A stretch of DNA of 8,817 nucleotides from Sporomusa sp. (GTDB lineage: Bacteria; Bacillota_C; Negativicutes; Sporomusales; Sporomusaceae). The notes under the pieces were generated by a model, which did not search any database, was not told where the DNA came from, and saw only the letters and a list, made by a program, of their open reading frames with translations. Position numbers and translations under genes: made by a program. Shown piece by piece: positions 1 to 6,695 of this stretch (position 1 is the first letter of the stretch; each line of letters opens with the position of its first letter). Location of the stretch: the NCBI GenBank assembly GCA_029256645.1, contig JAQSXM010000117.1, forward strand, positions 1 to 8,817, given 5' to 3'.

Positions 1-439
1 CCCGGAAGTACCTGCGATTCCCAAGTATCTGCCTGCCTGGGAAGGTCCGGAGGATTTGCTGTTAGAGCGTTACCCGCTGCAATGCATAGGCTATCATTCC
101 AAGCGCCGGGTTCATTCAACCTTTGAGAATATTGCCGTATTAGAGGAAGTTGAGCCGCATACAATGTGGCTTAACCCGGTTGATGCCAATTTGCGTCAAC
201 TGGAAAGTGGCGATAAGGCCAGGGTATTTAATGACCGCGGTGAGCTGGTTATTACCATCAAGGTGACACCACGGATTATGCCTGGTGTGGCAGCTATACC
301 GCAGGGAGCATGGTGGACACCTGACCCCCGGGGCATAGATCAGCGTGGTTCAATCAACACACTGACAAAATATCAGCCAACACCCCTGGCCTTTGGCAAT
401 CCCCAGCATACCAATCTGGTTGAGGTTGCGAAACTATGA
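1..439 (+). CDS. Molybdopterin oxidoreductase, DMSO reductase (DmsA-like) family, C-terminal part
   Basis: The 3' end of a gene entering from the left; the frame is open from base 2, so the true start lies outside the window. The visible ~145 residues form the C-terminal molybdopterin-dinucleotide-binding domain of DMSO-reductase-family enzymes. Family-typical pieces are RVHSTFEN, an FNDRGE turn, RIMPGVAAIPQGAWW, and the closing INTLTKYQPTPLAFGNPQHT, which closely resembles the end of DmsA-type catalytic subunits. Such enzymes hold a Mo or W bis-pterin cofactor and reduce (or oxidise) small substrates such as DMSO, other S/N-oxides, polysulfide or tetrathionate. The substrate cannot be told from this fragment. 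The next gene starts 13 bp downstream and encodes the matching iron-sulfur subunit, so the two form an operon. Family assignment is firm; substrate is open. Confidence 0.9.
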   Translation, partial: PEVPAIPKYLPAWEGPEDLLLERYPLQCIGYHSKRRVHSTFENIAVLEEVEPHTMWLNPVDANLRQLESGDKARVFNDRGELVITIKVTPRIMPGVAAIPQGAWWTPDPRGIDQRGSINTLTKYQPTPLAFGNPQHTNLVEVAKL

Positions 440-452
440 GGGAGGGAAACCG

Positions 453-932
453 ATGAGCGGCCAAATCAGTTTTCAATTTCGTCAGGACAGGTGTGTCGGC
501 TGCGCTACCTGCCAGGTTGCCTGTAAAGAAAAAAATCAGCTCCCGGCAGGGATATTGTTTCGGAAAGTACTGGAATCTGCGGGCGGGGGCTATACCCCAA
601 GCGGCCGGGGTCTGAGCAATAACGTTTATGCCTATTGGCTGTCTACCACCTGTAAACACTGTCAGCAGCCATTATGTGCCCAAGTGTGTCCGGCTAAAGC
701 AATAATAAAGCGGCCGGAAGATGGTGTTGTGCTTATTGAACAGGAAAAATGCACCGGCTGCCGCCAATGTATAACCGCCTGTCCGTATGGGGCTCCGCAA
801 TATGATCCCACGCCGGGGAAAGTCAAGAAATGTAATTTCTGTGACGATCTTTTAGCCCGGAGGGAACAACCTGCCTGTGTTGACGCCTGCCCAATGCGTG
901 CATTGGCAGTTGCATCACACAAGCATGGGTGA
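453..932 (+). CDS. 4Fe-4S ferredoxin-type electron-transfer subunit (DmsB-like)
   Basis: 159 aa from the ATG at 453, chosen because GGGAGGG (440-446) sits just upstream; the frame extends 60 bp further back, but into the end of the preceding gene. Sixteen cysteines form four 4Fe-4S sites: C14/17/20/24 (CVGCATCQVAC), C67/70/75/79, C100/103/106/110 (CTGCRQCITACP) and C127/130/142/146. This is the DmsB/PhsB/NrfC pattern, which carries electrons between a quinol-oxidising membrane anchor and the molybdenum subunit. The protein stops 13 residues after the last cysteine, whereas DmsB-type proteins usually run on to about 200 residues. No DmsC-type membrane anchor gene follows; the next gene is acsB. 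The anchor may lie upstream, or the pair may take electrons from a soluble donor. Confidence 0.9.
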   Translation: MSGQISFQFRQDRCVGCATCQVACKEKNQLPAGILFRKVLESAGGGYTPSGRGLSNNVYAYWLSTTCKHCQQPLCAQVCPAKAIIKRPEDGVVLIEQEKCTGCRQCITACPYGAPQYDPTPGKVKKCNFCDDLLARREQPACVDACPMRALAVASHKHG

Positions 933-937
933 TGCAA
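910..937 (+). repeat. 9-bp perfect inverted repeat over the stop codon of the DmsB-like gene
   Basis: TTGCATCAC (910-918) and GTGATGCAA (929-937) are exact reverse complements around a 10-nt spacer. The right arm contains the TGA stop (930-932). The sequence after the stem is A-rich, not T-rich, so it is not a canonical terminator for the + strand. It could be an mRNA-end stabilising hairpin, a weak terminator, or an operator. Confidence 0.45.
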
Positions 938-986
938 AAAAGCACATACTAGTAGATAGTACAGAGGGTATGAATTTTCCTAATTT

Positions 987-1015
987 TTGCAGGATTATGA
1001 TGAAACTGGTAGAAT
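987..1015 (+). promoter_or_regulatory. Candidate sigma-A type promoter of acsB
   Basis: TTGCAG (987-992) and TAGAAT (1010-1015) are separated by 17 bp. The -10 matches TATAAT at 5 of 6; the -35 keeps only the TTG core. A start near 1022 would leave a leader of about 40 nt before acsB. It sits in the 130-bp gap between the ferredoxin gene and acsB, consistent with separate transcription of acsB. Confidence 0.4.
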
Positions 1016-1062
1016 AATAAGGTTTATGAAAAGAATAACGTACTCCTGAAGGAGGTTTGAAA

Positions 1063-3198
1063 ATGTCTAAACAAATCTGTGAATTGGCTTTCCAGGGCGC
1101 ATCAACTGCTGTAGGTCTTGCAGAAAAACTCCTTAATGAAGCCATCGAGAAACATGGTGCTGAAGCACCGGTCAAGTATCCTGACACGGCATACAAGCTG
1201 CCGATGATTACTGCTTTAAGCGGTGAGGACGTAACAACCCTCGGTGAGATCGTTCCTATTTTACAACGCATCAAGGAAAACAATCTGCGCCCTGAACCCG
1301 AGTTAGGCAATGCCCTGCTTTCCGGTGAAGCAACATTATATGCCGGTGAAATCATCGAGGCATTACGTTATATTGGCGGTGTTAAACCTGACGAACCACC
1401 GTACACCGGCTTTTTGCCTGATCCCGTCCTCCGTAAATTTGGTGTACCGCTGGTTGATGGCACTATCCCCGGTGTTGCCGTTGTTACCGGTAAGGCTAAG
1501 GACGCCAAAGCCGGAGCTAAGCTGATTAAAGACCTGCAGTCAAAAGGCATCCTGATCATGCTGGTCAATGACATCATTGAACAGTGTATTGAAGAAAACA
1601 TCAAAGTCGGAGTTGATTATTTAACCTTCCCGCTTGGTAAGTTTACTCAGATTATTCATGCTGTAAACTTTGCCGCCCGCGCCGGTTTGGCCTTCGGTGG
1701 TGTTCCCAAGGGTGCGCGCGAGCAAATGCTTGATTATCAAAAACGGCGGGTTCCCGCATTTGTTATCGCCTTAGGTGAACTCGACGCCGTTACTATCGCT
1801 ATTGGTGCAGGGGCTTTATTTATGGGTTTCCCTATTGTTACCGATCAGGATTTGTCGCCAGAATTGCAAATTCCTGAACTTTTGGAAGCCCAGCCAGACT
1901 ATGATAAGATTGTCAAACTGGTCCTGGAGCTTCGCGGCATCAAACTGAAAATTGTTGATATTCCGGTGCCAATCACGGTTGGTCCGGCTTTTGAAGGTGA
2001 AACGATCCGCAAGAAAGAGGCTTGGGTTGAATTTGGCGGCGGCCGGTCCCCTGGGTTCGAGCTTGTTCAGATGTGCGATGCCGGCGAGGTTGAAGACGGC
2101 AAAATTGAGGTTGTTGGTCCGGAGATTGACGAAATGCCGGAAGGCAGTGTTTTTCCGTTGGGCATTATCGTTAAAATCTATGGCCGGAAGATGCAGGATG
2201 ATTTTGAAAGTGTCCTTGAACGCCGCATCCATTATTTTATCAACTATGGCGAAGGCCTGTGGCATGTTGCTCAACGTGACTTGTGCTGGCTCCGGATCAG
2301 TAAGGGGGCCAAAGAGGCAGGCTTCAAAATCCGTCATTTCGGCGAACTGTTAATTGCCAAATTTAAGTCAGACTATCCGGCGATCGTTGACCGGGTAGAA
2401 GTAACCCTGATTACTGATGTACAGGCAGTTGAAGAAAAAATTAAAATTGCCCGTGATAAATATCAGGCGCGTGATGCCCGGTTAAAAGGGCTGACCGACG
2501 AATCGGTTGAAACCTTCTATTCATGCACTTTATGCCAGTCGTTCGCACCAAATCATGTGTGTATTGTTTCACCTGAGCGGGTTGGCTTATGTGGGGCGGT
2601 TAGCTGGCTTGATGCCAAGGCTTCCAATGAAATCACCCCAACCGGTCCCAACCAGCCGATCGCCAAAGGCGAGTGTCTTGATGAAGAAAAAGGCATGTGG
2701 CACAATCTTAATGATTTCCTCCATACTGCTTCCAACCGGACACTGGAAGAGGTTAACCTGTATACCCTAATGGATAAACCAATGACGTCCTGCGGTTGCT
2801 TTGAGGCTATTATGGCGATCCTGCCGCTAACCAACGGTGTTATGATTACCACGCGTGAGCACTCCGGTGATACACCCTGCGGCATGACCTTCTCGACACT
2901 GGCCGGAACCTGCGGCGGTGGCGTGCAGACACCCGGATTTATGGGGATTGGACGCCGCTATATTGTCAGTGCGAAGTTTATTCCGGCTGATGGCGGTCTG
3001 GGGCGCATTGTCTGGATGCCTAAAGAGCTGAAAGAGTACCTGAAAGATGAACTGACTGAGCGGGCCGTCGCTCTCGGCCTGGGGGCTGATTTTGTTGATA
3101 AAATCGCCGATGAGACCGTAGGTATCACCGAAGAAGAAATCATGCCTTTCCTGGAAGAGAAAAAACATCCGGCGCTGACGATGCCGCCGTTAATGTAA
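1063..3198 (+). CDS. acsB: CO-methylating acetyl-CoA synthase (CODH/ACS beta subunit)
   Basis: 711 aa from the ATG at 1063, which has AAGGAGG (1049-1055) 7 nt upstream; an in-frame TTG at 1057 is too close to that site. The enzyme joins CO, a methyl group from the corrinoid iron-sulfur protein, and CoA into acetyl-CoA, the last step of the Wood-Ljungdahl pathway in the cytoplasm. All A-cluster ligands are visible. C488, C491, C500 and C510 (CTLC, then CX8C and CX9C) hold the 4Fe-4S cube. C577-G578-C579 binds the distal nickel, with C491's equivalent expected to bridge to the proximal metal. Spacing matches the Moorella enzyme with an offset of 18. F494 falls at the conserved Phe near the cluster. 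The ~300-residue N-terminal domain that docks on CO dehydrogenase in bacterial enzymes is present, unlike the shorter archaeal CdhC. The gene has its own candidate promoter and a strong terminator. No acsA/cooS, acsC, acsD or acsE lies beside it. Confidence 0.97.
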   Translation: MSKQICELAFQGASTAVGLAEKLLNEAIEKHGAEAPVKYPDTAYKLPMITALSGEDVTTLGEIVPILQRIKENNLRPEPELGNALLSGEATLYAGEIIEALRYIGGVKPDEPPYTGFLPDPVLRKFGVPLVDGTIPGVAVVTGKAKDAKAGAKLIKDLQSKGILIMLVNDIIEQCIEENIKVGVDYLTFPLGKFTQIIHAVNFAARAGLAFGGVPKGAREQMLDYQKRRVPAFVIALGELDAVTIAIGAGALFMGFPIVTDQDLSPELQIPELLEAQPDYDKIVKLVLELRGIKLKIVDIPVPITVGPAFEGETIRKKEAWVEFGGGRSPGFELVQMCDAGEVEDGKIEVVGPEIDEMPEGSVFPLGIIVKIYGRKMQDDFESVLERRIHYFINYGEGLWHVAQRDLCWLRISKGAKEAGFKIRHFGELLIAKFKSDYPAIVDRVEVTLITDVQAVEEKIKIARDKYQARDARLKGLTDESVETFYSCTLCQSFAPNHVCIVSPERVGLCGAVSWLDAKASNEITPTGPNQPIAKGECLDEEKGMWHNLNDFLHTASNRTLEEVNLYTLMDKPMTSCGCFEAIMAILPLTNGVMITTREHSGDTPCGMTFSTLAGTCGGGVQTPGFMGIGRRYIVSAKFIPADGGLGRIVWMPKELKEYLKDELTERAVALGLGADFVDKIADETVGITEEEIMPFLEEKKHPALTMPPLM

Positions 3199-3219
3199 GT
3201 CAGGATAATCTCAATAGTG

Positions 3220-3262
3220 AAATAAACCCACAGCGAATAGGCTGTGGGTTTATTTTTCTTTC
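3220..3262 (+). terminator. Rho-independent terminator after acsB
   Basis: A 15-bp perfect stem (3220-3234 with 3241-3255, core AAACCCACAGC / GCTGTGGGTTT) closes a 6-nt loop (GAATAG). It runs into a T-rich tract ending TTTTTCTTTC. It starts 21 bp after the acsB stop and separates acsB from the MFS gene. Confidence 0.93.
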
Positions 3263-3341
3263 TCTATGTTTAAACAAGGAATTTTGTTAGAACCTATTGA
3301 ATGTAAATGAAATCCTAATCACAGTTGAAGGAGGCTATATT

Positions 3342-4568
3342 CTGACTACATCCAAGCAAACTAAATCTGCGTGGCTGCTGATGATCAGTGCGGCAGCCAT
3401 ATTAATGATTACTATGGGAGCCAGGCAGTCAGTTGGACTTTTTATTAACCCTTTGGATTCGGCTACAGGCCTGGGCATTGTTTCAATTAGTTTCGCGCTG
3501 GCAATCGGCCAGTTTATGTGGGGCCTGGCCCAACCGATATTTGGGGCCATCGCCGATAAGAAGGGTTCTTACCATGTGCTTGTTTTTGGCACGCTGCTGC
3601 TAGCCGCCGGGCTGGCGCTAACCCCTCTGGTACAGTCCGAATGGTCACTTATCCTAACCATGGGCATATTAAGTGCGGCCGGGGCGGGGGCGGGAAGTTT
3701 CTCGGTGCTGATTGGGGCGACTTCCGGTCAGCTGCCTGTGGAAAAACGCGCCTTTGCCGGCGGTTTTATTAACGCCGGCGGTTCTCTGGGCCAATTTATT
3801 TTTGCCCCATTGCTTCAGGCCATCATCAGTATCTTTGGCTGGGTCGCCGCCATCCTTACAATGGCAGCTACGACACTGTTGAGCATCCCCCTGGCCTCTG
3901 TGCTTTGCCGTGGTTCTTCGGCGGCAGCATCAAAGGCCGCAATCACTGAAGCACCATCAATGGGCTTATACCAGCAGGTCTGCCAGGCTATGCGTAACCC
4001 CAGCTATTTATGTCTGCATGCAGGTTTTTTTACCTGTGGCTTCCATGTTGCTTTTTTGGTAACCCATCTGCCGGGAGAGGTCTCTTTATGTGGCCATTCC
4101 GCCAGCGTCTCGGCTGCTTCGCTGGCGCTTATCGGCCTGTTTAATATTGCTGGCAGCCTCCTGGCCGGGGCGCTGGGCACACGTTATCGCATGAAGTATA
4201 TACTTGCTGTCATGTATGCCAGCCGGGCAGTAATGATTGTTCTGTATCTGCTGGCCCCGAAGACACCGCTTACCTTCTATATATTTGCAGCCGGGCTGGG
4301 ATTCACCTGGCTGGCTACAGTGCCGCCAACAGCCGGTCTGGTGGGCAAACTTTTTGGTACCCGTTACCTGGCTACACTATTTGGTCTAACGCTTCTGACT
4401 CACCAAATTGGCGGGTTTCTGGGTGCATGGCTGGGAGGGCTGGCCATGGCCCATGACGGCAATTACCAGTGGATGTGGTATGCAGATATGCTGCTTGCAG
4501 TTTTTGCGGCGATCGTTAATCTGCCAATTAAGGAAGCCAAAATGGCTGATAAGCCTGCAACGGTGTAA
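3342..4568 (+). CDS. Major facilitator superfamily transporter (substrate unknown), probable CTG start
   Basis: About 408 aa, strongly hydrophobic, with roughly twelve membrane segments in two halves joined by a polar stretch near the middle (CRGSSAAASKAA). Residues 68-76 (GAIADKKGS) match the MFS loop 2-3 signature G-x3-D-(R/K)-x-G. The opening (MGARQSVGLFINPL, then TGLGIVSISFALAIGQF) is typical of MFS members related to monocarboxylate/oxalate-type carriers, but the substrate is not readable. The start is decided by GAAGGAGG (3327-3334): the in-frame codon 7 nt downstream is CTG at 3342. ATT at 3339 is closer than ideal. The in-frame TTG at 3297 has no ribosome binding site, and the first in-frame ATG would cut into helix 1. 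It lies between terminators and a long gap, so it is probably transcribed alone. Any link to the acsB or spoVA genes is unproven. Confidence 0.88.
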   Translation: MTTSKQTKSAWLLMISAAAILMITMGARQSVGLFINPLDSATGLGIVSISFALAIGQFMWGLAQPIFGAIADKKGSYHVLVFGTLLLAAGLALTPLVQSEWSLILTMGILSAAGAGAGSFSVLIGATSGQLPVEKRAFAGGFINAGGSLGQFIFAPLLQAIISIFGWVAAILTMAATTLLSIPLASVLCRGSSAAASKAAITEAPSMGLYQQVCQAMRNPSYLCLHAGFFTCGFHVAFLVTHLPGEVSLCGHSASVSAASLALIGLFNIAGSLLAGALGTRYRMKYILAVMYASRAVMIVLYLLAPKTPLTFYIFAAGLGFTWLATVPPTAGLVGKLFGTRYLATLFGLTLLTHQIGGFLGAWLGGLAMAHDGNYQWMWYADMLLAVFAAIVNLPIKEAKMADKPATV

Positions 4569-4590
4569 CCCAGACCAAAATATATATAAT
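4562..4590 (+). promoter_or_regulatory. Candidate -10 region for the leader and DUF1657 gene
   Basis: TATAAT at 4585-4590 is an exact sigma-A -10 hexamer within an AT-rich run just after the MFS stop. No good -35 is seen 16-18 bp upstream (4562-4567 reads GGTGTA), so this is weak on its own. A start about 7 nt later (near 4597) would begin the RNA just before the 5' strand of the long-range helix at 4605. Confidence 0.35.
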
Positions 4591-4596
4591 GAGATA

Positions 4597-4804
4597 CATA
4601 TAAACCTGTTAGTTAGACACAATAAAGTAGACTTAGCTTCAGGTGCGGTTTTAACCCAACTAAGATTAAGTCTCCCTTATCCAGGGACTTAACCACTATT
4701 AACTCCCACTTATATGTCCGAAAGGGAACAGGAAGCGGGAGTATAGAGTAGGTTAGTTATTGGATAATGATATTGCTTAAAACAAACTAACAGGAGGCGA
4801 TACG
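4597..4804 (+). promoter_or_regulatory. Candidate structured cis-regulatory RNA leader of the DUF1657 gene
   Basis: Gene-free 5' region with many internal complements. P1: CCTGTTAGTT (4605-4614) is the perfect 10-bp complement of AACTAACAGG (4785-4794), which covers the start of the ribosome binding site AGGAGG (4792-4797). A: AGACTTA (4629-4635) with 4667-4673. B: 4666-4671 plus 4674-4676 with GGGACTTAA (4684-4692), with a 2-nt bulge. C: the same GGGACTTAA with TTAACTCCC (4699-4707), with one C-C mismatch. D: ACTCCC (4702-4707) with GGGAGT (4737-4742), enclosing a C-GAAA-G tetraloop at 4719-4724. A excludes B, B excludes C and C excludes D, so {A,C} and {B,D} are alternative states. GTTAGTT at 4752-4758 can also pair with 4785-4791, competing with P1. 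No known riboswitch signature was recognised. Pairings are read from sequence; the regulatory role is inferred. Confidence 0.5.
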
Positions 4805-5011
4805 ATGACAGTACAAAGCGACTTAAAAAAAGCCCTTGCTGCTGCTGAGTCTGCCAAAGGCTCTTATGCTACCTTTGCTCAGGCTACTGATGACAATACT
4901 GCCAAGCAGATGTTTGAACAAATGTCTTCAGACATGGACCGGCATATCAGCCAGCTGAACAGCCGTCTGGGGGTTGCAGCCCAAAACACATTAAATCAGC
5001 AAGAGCAGTAA
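4805..5011 (+). CDS. Small DUF1657 family protein (stand-alone, convergent to the spoVA operon)
   Basis: 68 aa, ATG with AGGAGG (4792-4797) 7 nt upstream. It begins MTVQSDLKKALAAAES and carries TFAQATDDNTAKQMFEQ (residues 23-39), matching the family core seen in the two other copies here (TFSLETQDQQAKQTFEQ in the - strand copy at 5093). Predicted to be an all-helical, soluble, Q/A-rich protein. DUF1657 proteins have no proven activity; the family is found mostly in spore formers, often beside spoVA and DUF421 genes. This copy lacks the EPQYK tail present on the other two and ends in a Gln-rich stretch. It is transcribed toward the spoVA operon, apparently from its own promoter through a structured leader, so it may be controlled differently from the operon copies. 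Confidence 0.85.
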   Translation: MTVQSDLKKALAAAESAKGSYATFAQATDDNTAKQMFEQMSSDMDRHISQLNSRLGVAAQNTLNQQEQ

Positions 5012-5023
5012 AACCGGGTATAG

Positions 5024-5081
5024 CAAATAGAAACATGATCACTTCCTATTGATTAAGAAGTGTCATGTTTCTATTTGTTTT
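5024..5081 (+). terminator. Long hairpin terminator between convergent genes
   Basis: CAAATAGAAACATGA (5024-5038) pairs perfectly with 5063-5077. After one unpaired T (5039), CACTTC (5040-5045) pairs with GAAGTG (5057-5062), giving 21 bp around an 11-nt loop. TTTT (5078-5081) follows on the + strand, so it best terminates the DUF1657 gene at 4805-5011. On the - strand the sequence after the stem is not T-rich at once, so termination of the spoVA operon there is possible but less certain. Confidence 0.85.
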
Positions 5082-5092
5082 ATTAACGTTTA

Positions 5093-5296
5093 TTATTGTT
5101 TGTATTGAGGTTCCTGATTATTAACGTACTTCTGTCTGCTCTTTAATGTTTCAACCGCATTATCCAGGGTTGTTGCTAACTGTTCAAATGTTTGTTTTGC
5201 TTGTTGGTCCTGAGTCTCCAATGAGAATGTCTTCATTGAGGCTGCGGCGCTTTGTACGGTTGCAATGGCCTGAGTCATTTGTGTACCTACTGTCAT
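5093..5296 (-). CDS. Small DUF1657 family protein, last gene of the spoVA operon
   Basis: 67 aa. ATG at 5296 is preceded by AAGGAGGTGA (5310-5301), a near-perfect ribosome binding site 7 nt away. It begins MTVGTQMTQAIATVQSA, has the core TFSLETQDQQAKQTFEQ and ends NNQEPQYKQ, the conserved tail also present in the copy at 8072-8278. Helical and soluble by composition, with no signal peptide or membrane segment. It lies 27 nt after spoVAE and is the promoter-distal gene of the operon. Function is not known. Location with spoVACDE suggests a spore role, possibly as a partner of the SpoVA channel or the DUF421 membrane protein; that is inference. Confidence 0.9.
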   Translation of the reverse strand: MTVGTQMTQAIATVQSAAASMKTFSLETQDQQAKQTFEQLATTLDNAVETLKSRQKYVNNQEPQYKQ

Positions 5297-5323
5297 TACT
5301 TCACCTCCTTTAAAGGATTCTTG

Positions 5324-5677
5324 CTATCCTTTCGGTTTGCATAATAAAGCTGATAAAAAACCGAAAATGATCGCCGCAGAAATACCGGCGCTGGTAATTT
5401 TAAAAATACCTGTCAATACTCCGACAAGGCCGCTTTTTTCTGCCTCCTGAAGGGCTCCCTTTACTAATTGATTGCCAAAGCTGCTGATTGGAACAGAAGC
5501 TCCGGCTCCGGCAAATTTAACTAAGTCATCATATAGGCCAAAGCCGCCTAAAACAGCGCCGGTTACTACCAGTGTGACCATTGTATGGGCAGGCGTTAAC
5601 TTCAGCCCGTCCATCAGGAGCTGGCCAAGCACACAGATAGCTCCGCCAACAATAAATGCCAGAATAAACTTCTCCAA
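5324..5677 (-). CDS. spoVAE: Stage V sporulation protein AE (SpoVAEb type), membrane protein
   Basis: 117 aa, the usual length for SpoVAEb. The start is TTG at 5677, set by AGGAGG (5690-5685) 7 nt upstream; that site lies just after the spoVAD stop. Hydrophobic segments span about residues 4-22, 31-50, 56-73 and 86-112. GGAICVLGQ (11-19), GLYDD (47-51) and AGAGASVPISSF (57-68) are SpoVA-family signatures, closely echoed in SpoVAC. Together with SpoVAC and SpoVAD it makes the inner-spore-membrane system that imports Ca-dipicolinic acid into the forespore and releases it in germination. It is followed by a DUF1657 gene. Only the Eb form is present; no spoVAEa, spoVAA, spoVAB or spoVAF is seen. 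Confidence 0.95.
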   Translation of the reverse strand: MEKFILAFIVGGAICVLGQLLMDGLKLTPAHTMVTLVVTGAVLGGFGLYDDLVKFAGAGASVPISSFGNQLVKGALQEAEKSGLVGVLTGIFKITSAGISAAIIFGFLSALLCKPKG

Positions 5678-5693
5678 ACGTAAGCCTCCTATG

Positions 5694-6695
5694 TTACATT
5701 TCTATTGACACTGCATAGGCAATGCAGGGGATGCTTTCCTTTTGCTGGTAAGACATCGGTGAGAGTAAAGCACCGGTAGCTATCACTAGAATCCGGTTCA
5801 GTTCGCCGTGGCGCATCCTGTTTAAAAGATGGCCGAAGGTTGTTGTTGCAACACAGGCACAACCACTGCCGCCGGCGAGAACCGGCTGGTCTTCCTTATA
5901 CATTAAAATCCCGCAGTCAGTTAATTTTTCAATCGGGATGGCAAGGCCATGTTTTGTCAGCAAATCACCGGCAATTCGGTGACCTACCCTGCCCAAGTCG
6001 CCAGTTGCAATGAGGTCATAGTGTGCCGGGGTTATGTTCATATCTCGAAAATGAGCCTCGATTGTATCCACTGCAGCCGGAGCCATGGCTGCCCCCATGT
6101 TAAATGGGTCGGATAGCCCCATATCAATGACACGTCCAATCGTAGCAGCGGCAACACGTGGGCCTTTACCCTGTCTGGCAACAACTGCAGCGCCTGCGCC
6201 TGTAACAGTCCACTGGGCAGTGGGAGGTTTCTGGGCACCATATTCAGTAGGGTATCGATACTGTTTTTCACAGGCTGCGTTATGACTGGATGTGCCAATA
6301 AGTGCGTTTTGTGCAAAACCACTATCGATCATAAGAGAGGCTAAAGAAAGACCTTCCATTGAACTGGAACAGGCCCCATAGATACCAAGGTAGGGAACGG
6401 CAAGGGTACGGGCAGTAAAGCTGCTGGGCATAATCTGGTTAATCAGATCACCGCTGAGGAAAAACTGGATATCCTCTTTTTTGAGACCGGCTTTTTTAAT
6501 CGCAGTCTCACAAGCTTGTTCCAAAAATTTTTTTTCTGCTTGCTCATAACTGTCCTGTCCAAGCCAGATATCACCGTGCAGCAGGTCGAAATCGTCCGCT
6601 AAATTACCCTGGGCTTCAAAAGGCCCGCCGATAGCGGCTGAGCTAATGATTACCGGTTTAGTGTTAAAAACCCATGTTTGATGACCTTGCAGCAT
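5694..6695 (-). CDS. spoVAD: Stage V sporulation protein AD (dipicolinate-binding, thiolase fold)
   Basis: 333 aa, close to the ~338 aa of Bacillus SpoVAD. The sequence follows the family throughout: QTWVF near the start, FLSGDLINQ, GACSSSMEG (C109), SSHNAACEKQYRYPTEYG, TVTGAGAAVV, MGAAMAPAAVDTI, ATGDLGRVG, AGGSGCACVA, and VIATGALLSPMSYQQKES near the end. SpoVAD is a soluble protein with a ketoacyl-synthase/thiolase-like fold, bound at the inner spore membrane, that binds dipicolinic acid. It is not known to catalyse condensation, and the C-H-N or C-H-H catalytic set of FabH/thiolases is not apparent. ATG at 6695 follows the spoVAC TGA (6698-6696) with no gap. Its ribosome binding site (GGTGG) lies inside the end of spoVAC, which suggests coupled translation. 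Confidence 0.97.
   Translation of the reverse strand: MLQGHQTWVFNTKPVIISSAAIGGPFEAQGNLADDFDLLHGDIWLGQDSYEQAEKKFLEQACETAIKKAGLKKEDIQFFLSGDLINQIMPSSFTARTLAVPYLGIYGACSSSMEGLSLASLMIDSGFAQNALIGTSSHNAACEKQYRYPTEYGAQKPPTAQWTVTGAGAAVVARQGKGPRVAAATIGRVIDMGLSDPFNMGAAMAPAAVDTIEAHFRDMNITPAHYDLIATGDLGRVGHRIAGDLLTKHGLAIPIEKLTDCGILMYKEDQPVLAGGSGCACVATTTFGHLLNRMRHGELNRILVIATGALLSPMSYQQKESIPCIAYAVSIEM

Noticed and set aside
1816..2337. 173-codon open frame on the - strand inside acsB
   Set aside because: Fully antisense to a highly conserved gene, with no recognisable protein and no convincing ribosome binding site; a by-product of the codon use of acsB.
4714..4746. Ten-codon frame ATG...TAG in the DUF1657 leader as an attenuator leader peptide
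   Set aside because: No ribosome binding site, no run of a regulatory amino acid, and it overlaps the hairpin with the GAAA loop. A four-codon frame at 4589-4603 was dismissed for the same lack of signals.
4597..4804. Assignment of the leader to a named riboswitch (TPP, lysine, c-di-GMP, SAM, T-box)
   Set aside because: Isolated fragments look similar (for example GGATAAT or AGGTGCG), but none of the conserved core sequences of these classes is present in the right order.
5694..6695. Reading SpoVAD as a thiolase or 3-oxoacyl-ACP synthase III
   Set aside because: The fold is shared and a Cys is kept in GACSSSME, but the whole sequence follows SpoVAD, the neighbours are spoVAC and spoVAE, and the His/Asn catalytic motifs of FabH are not seen.
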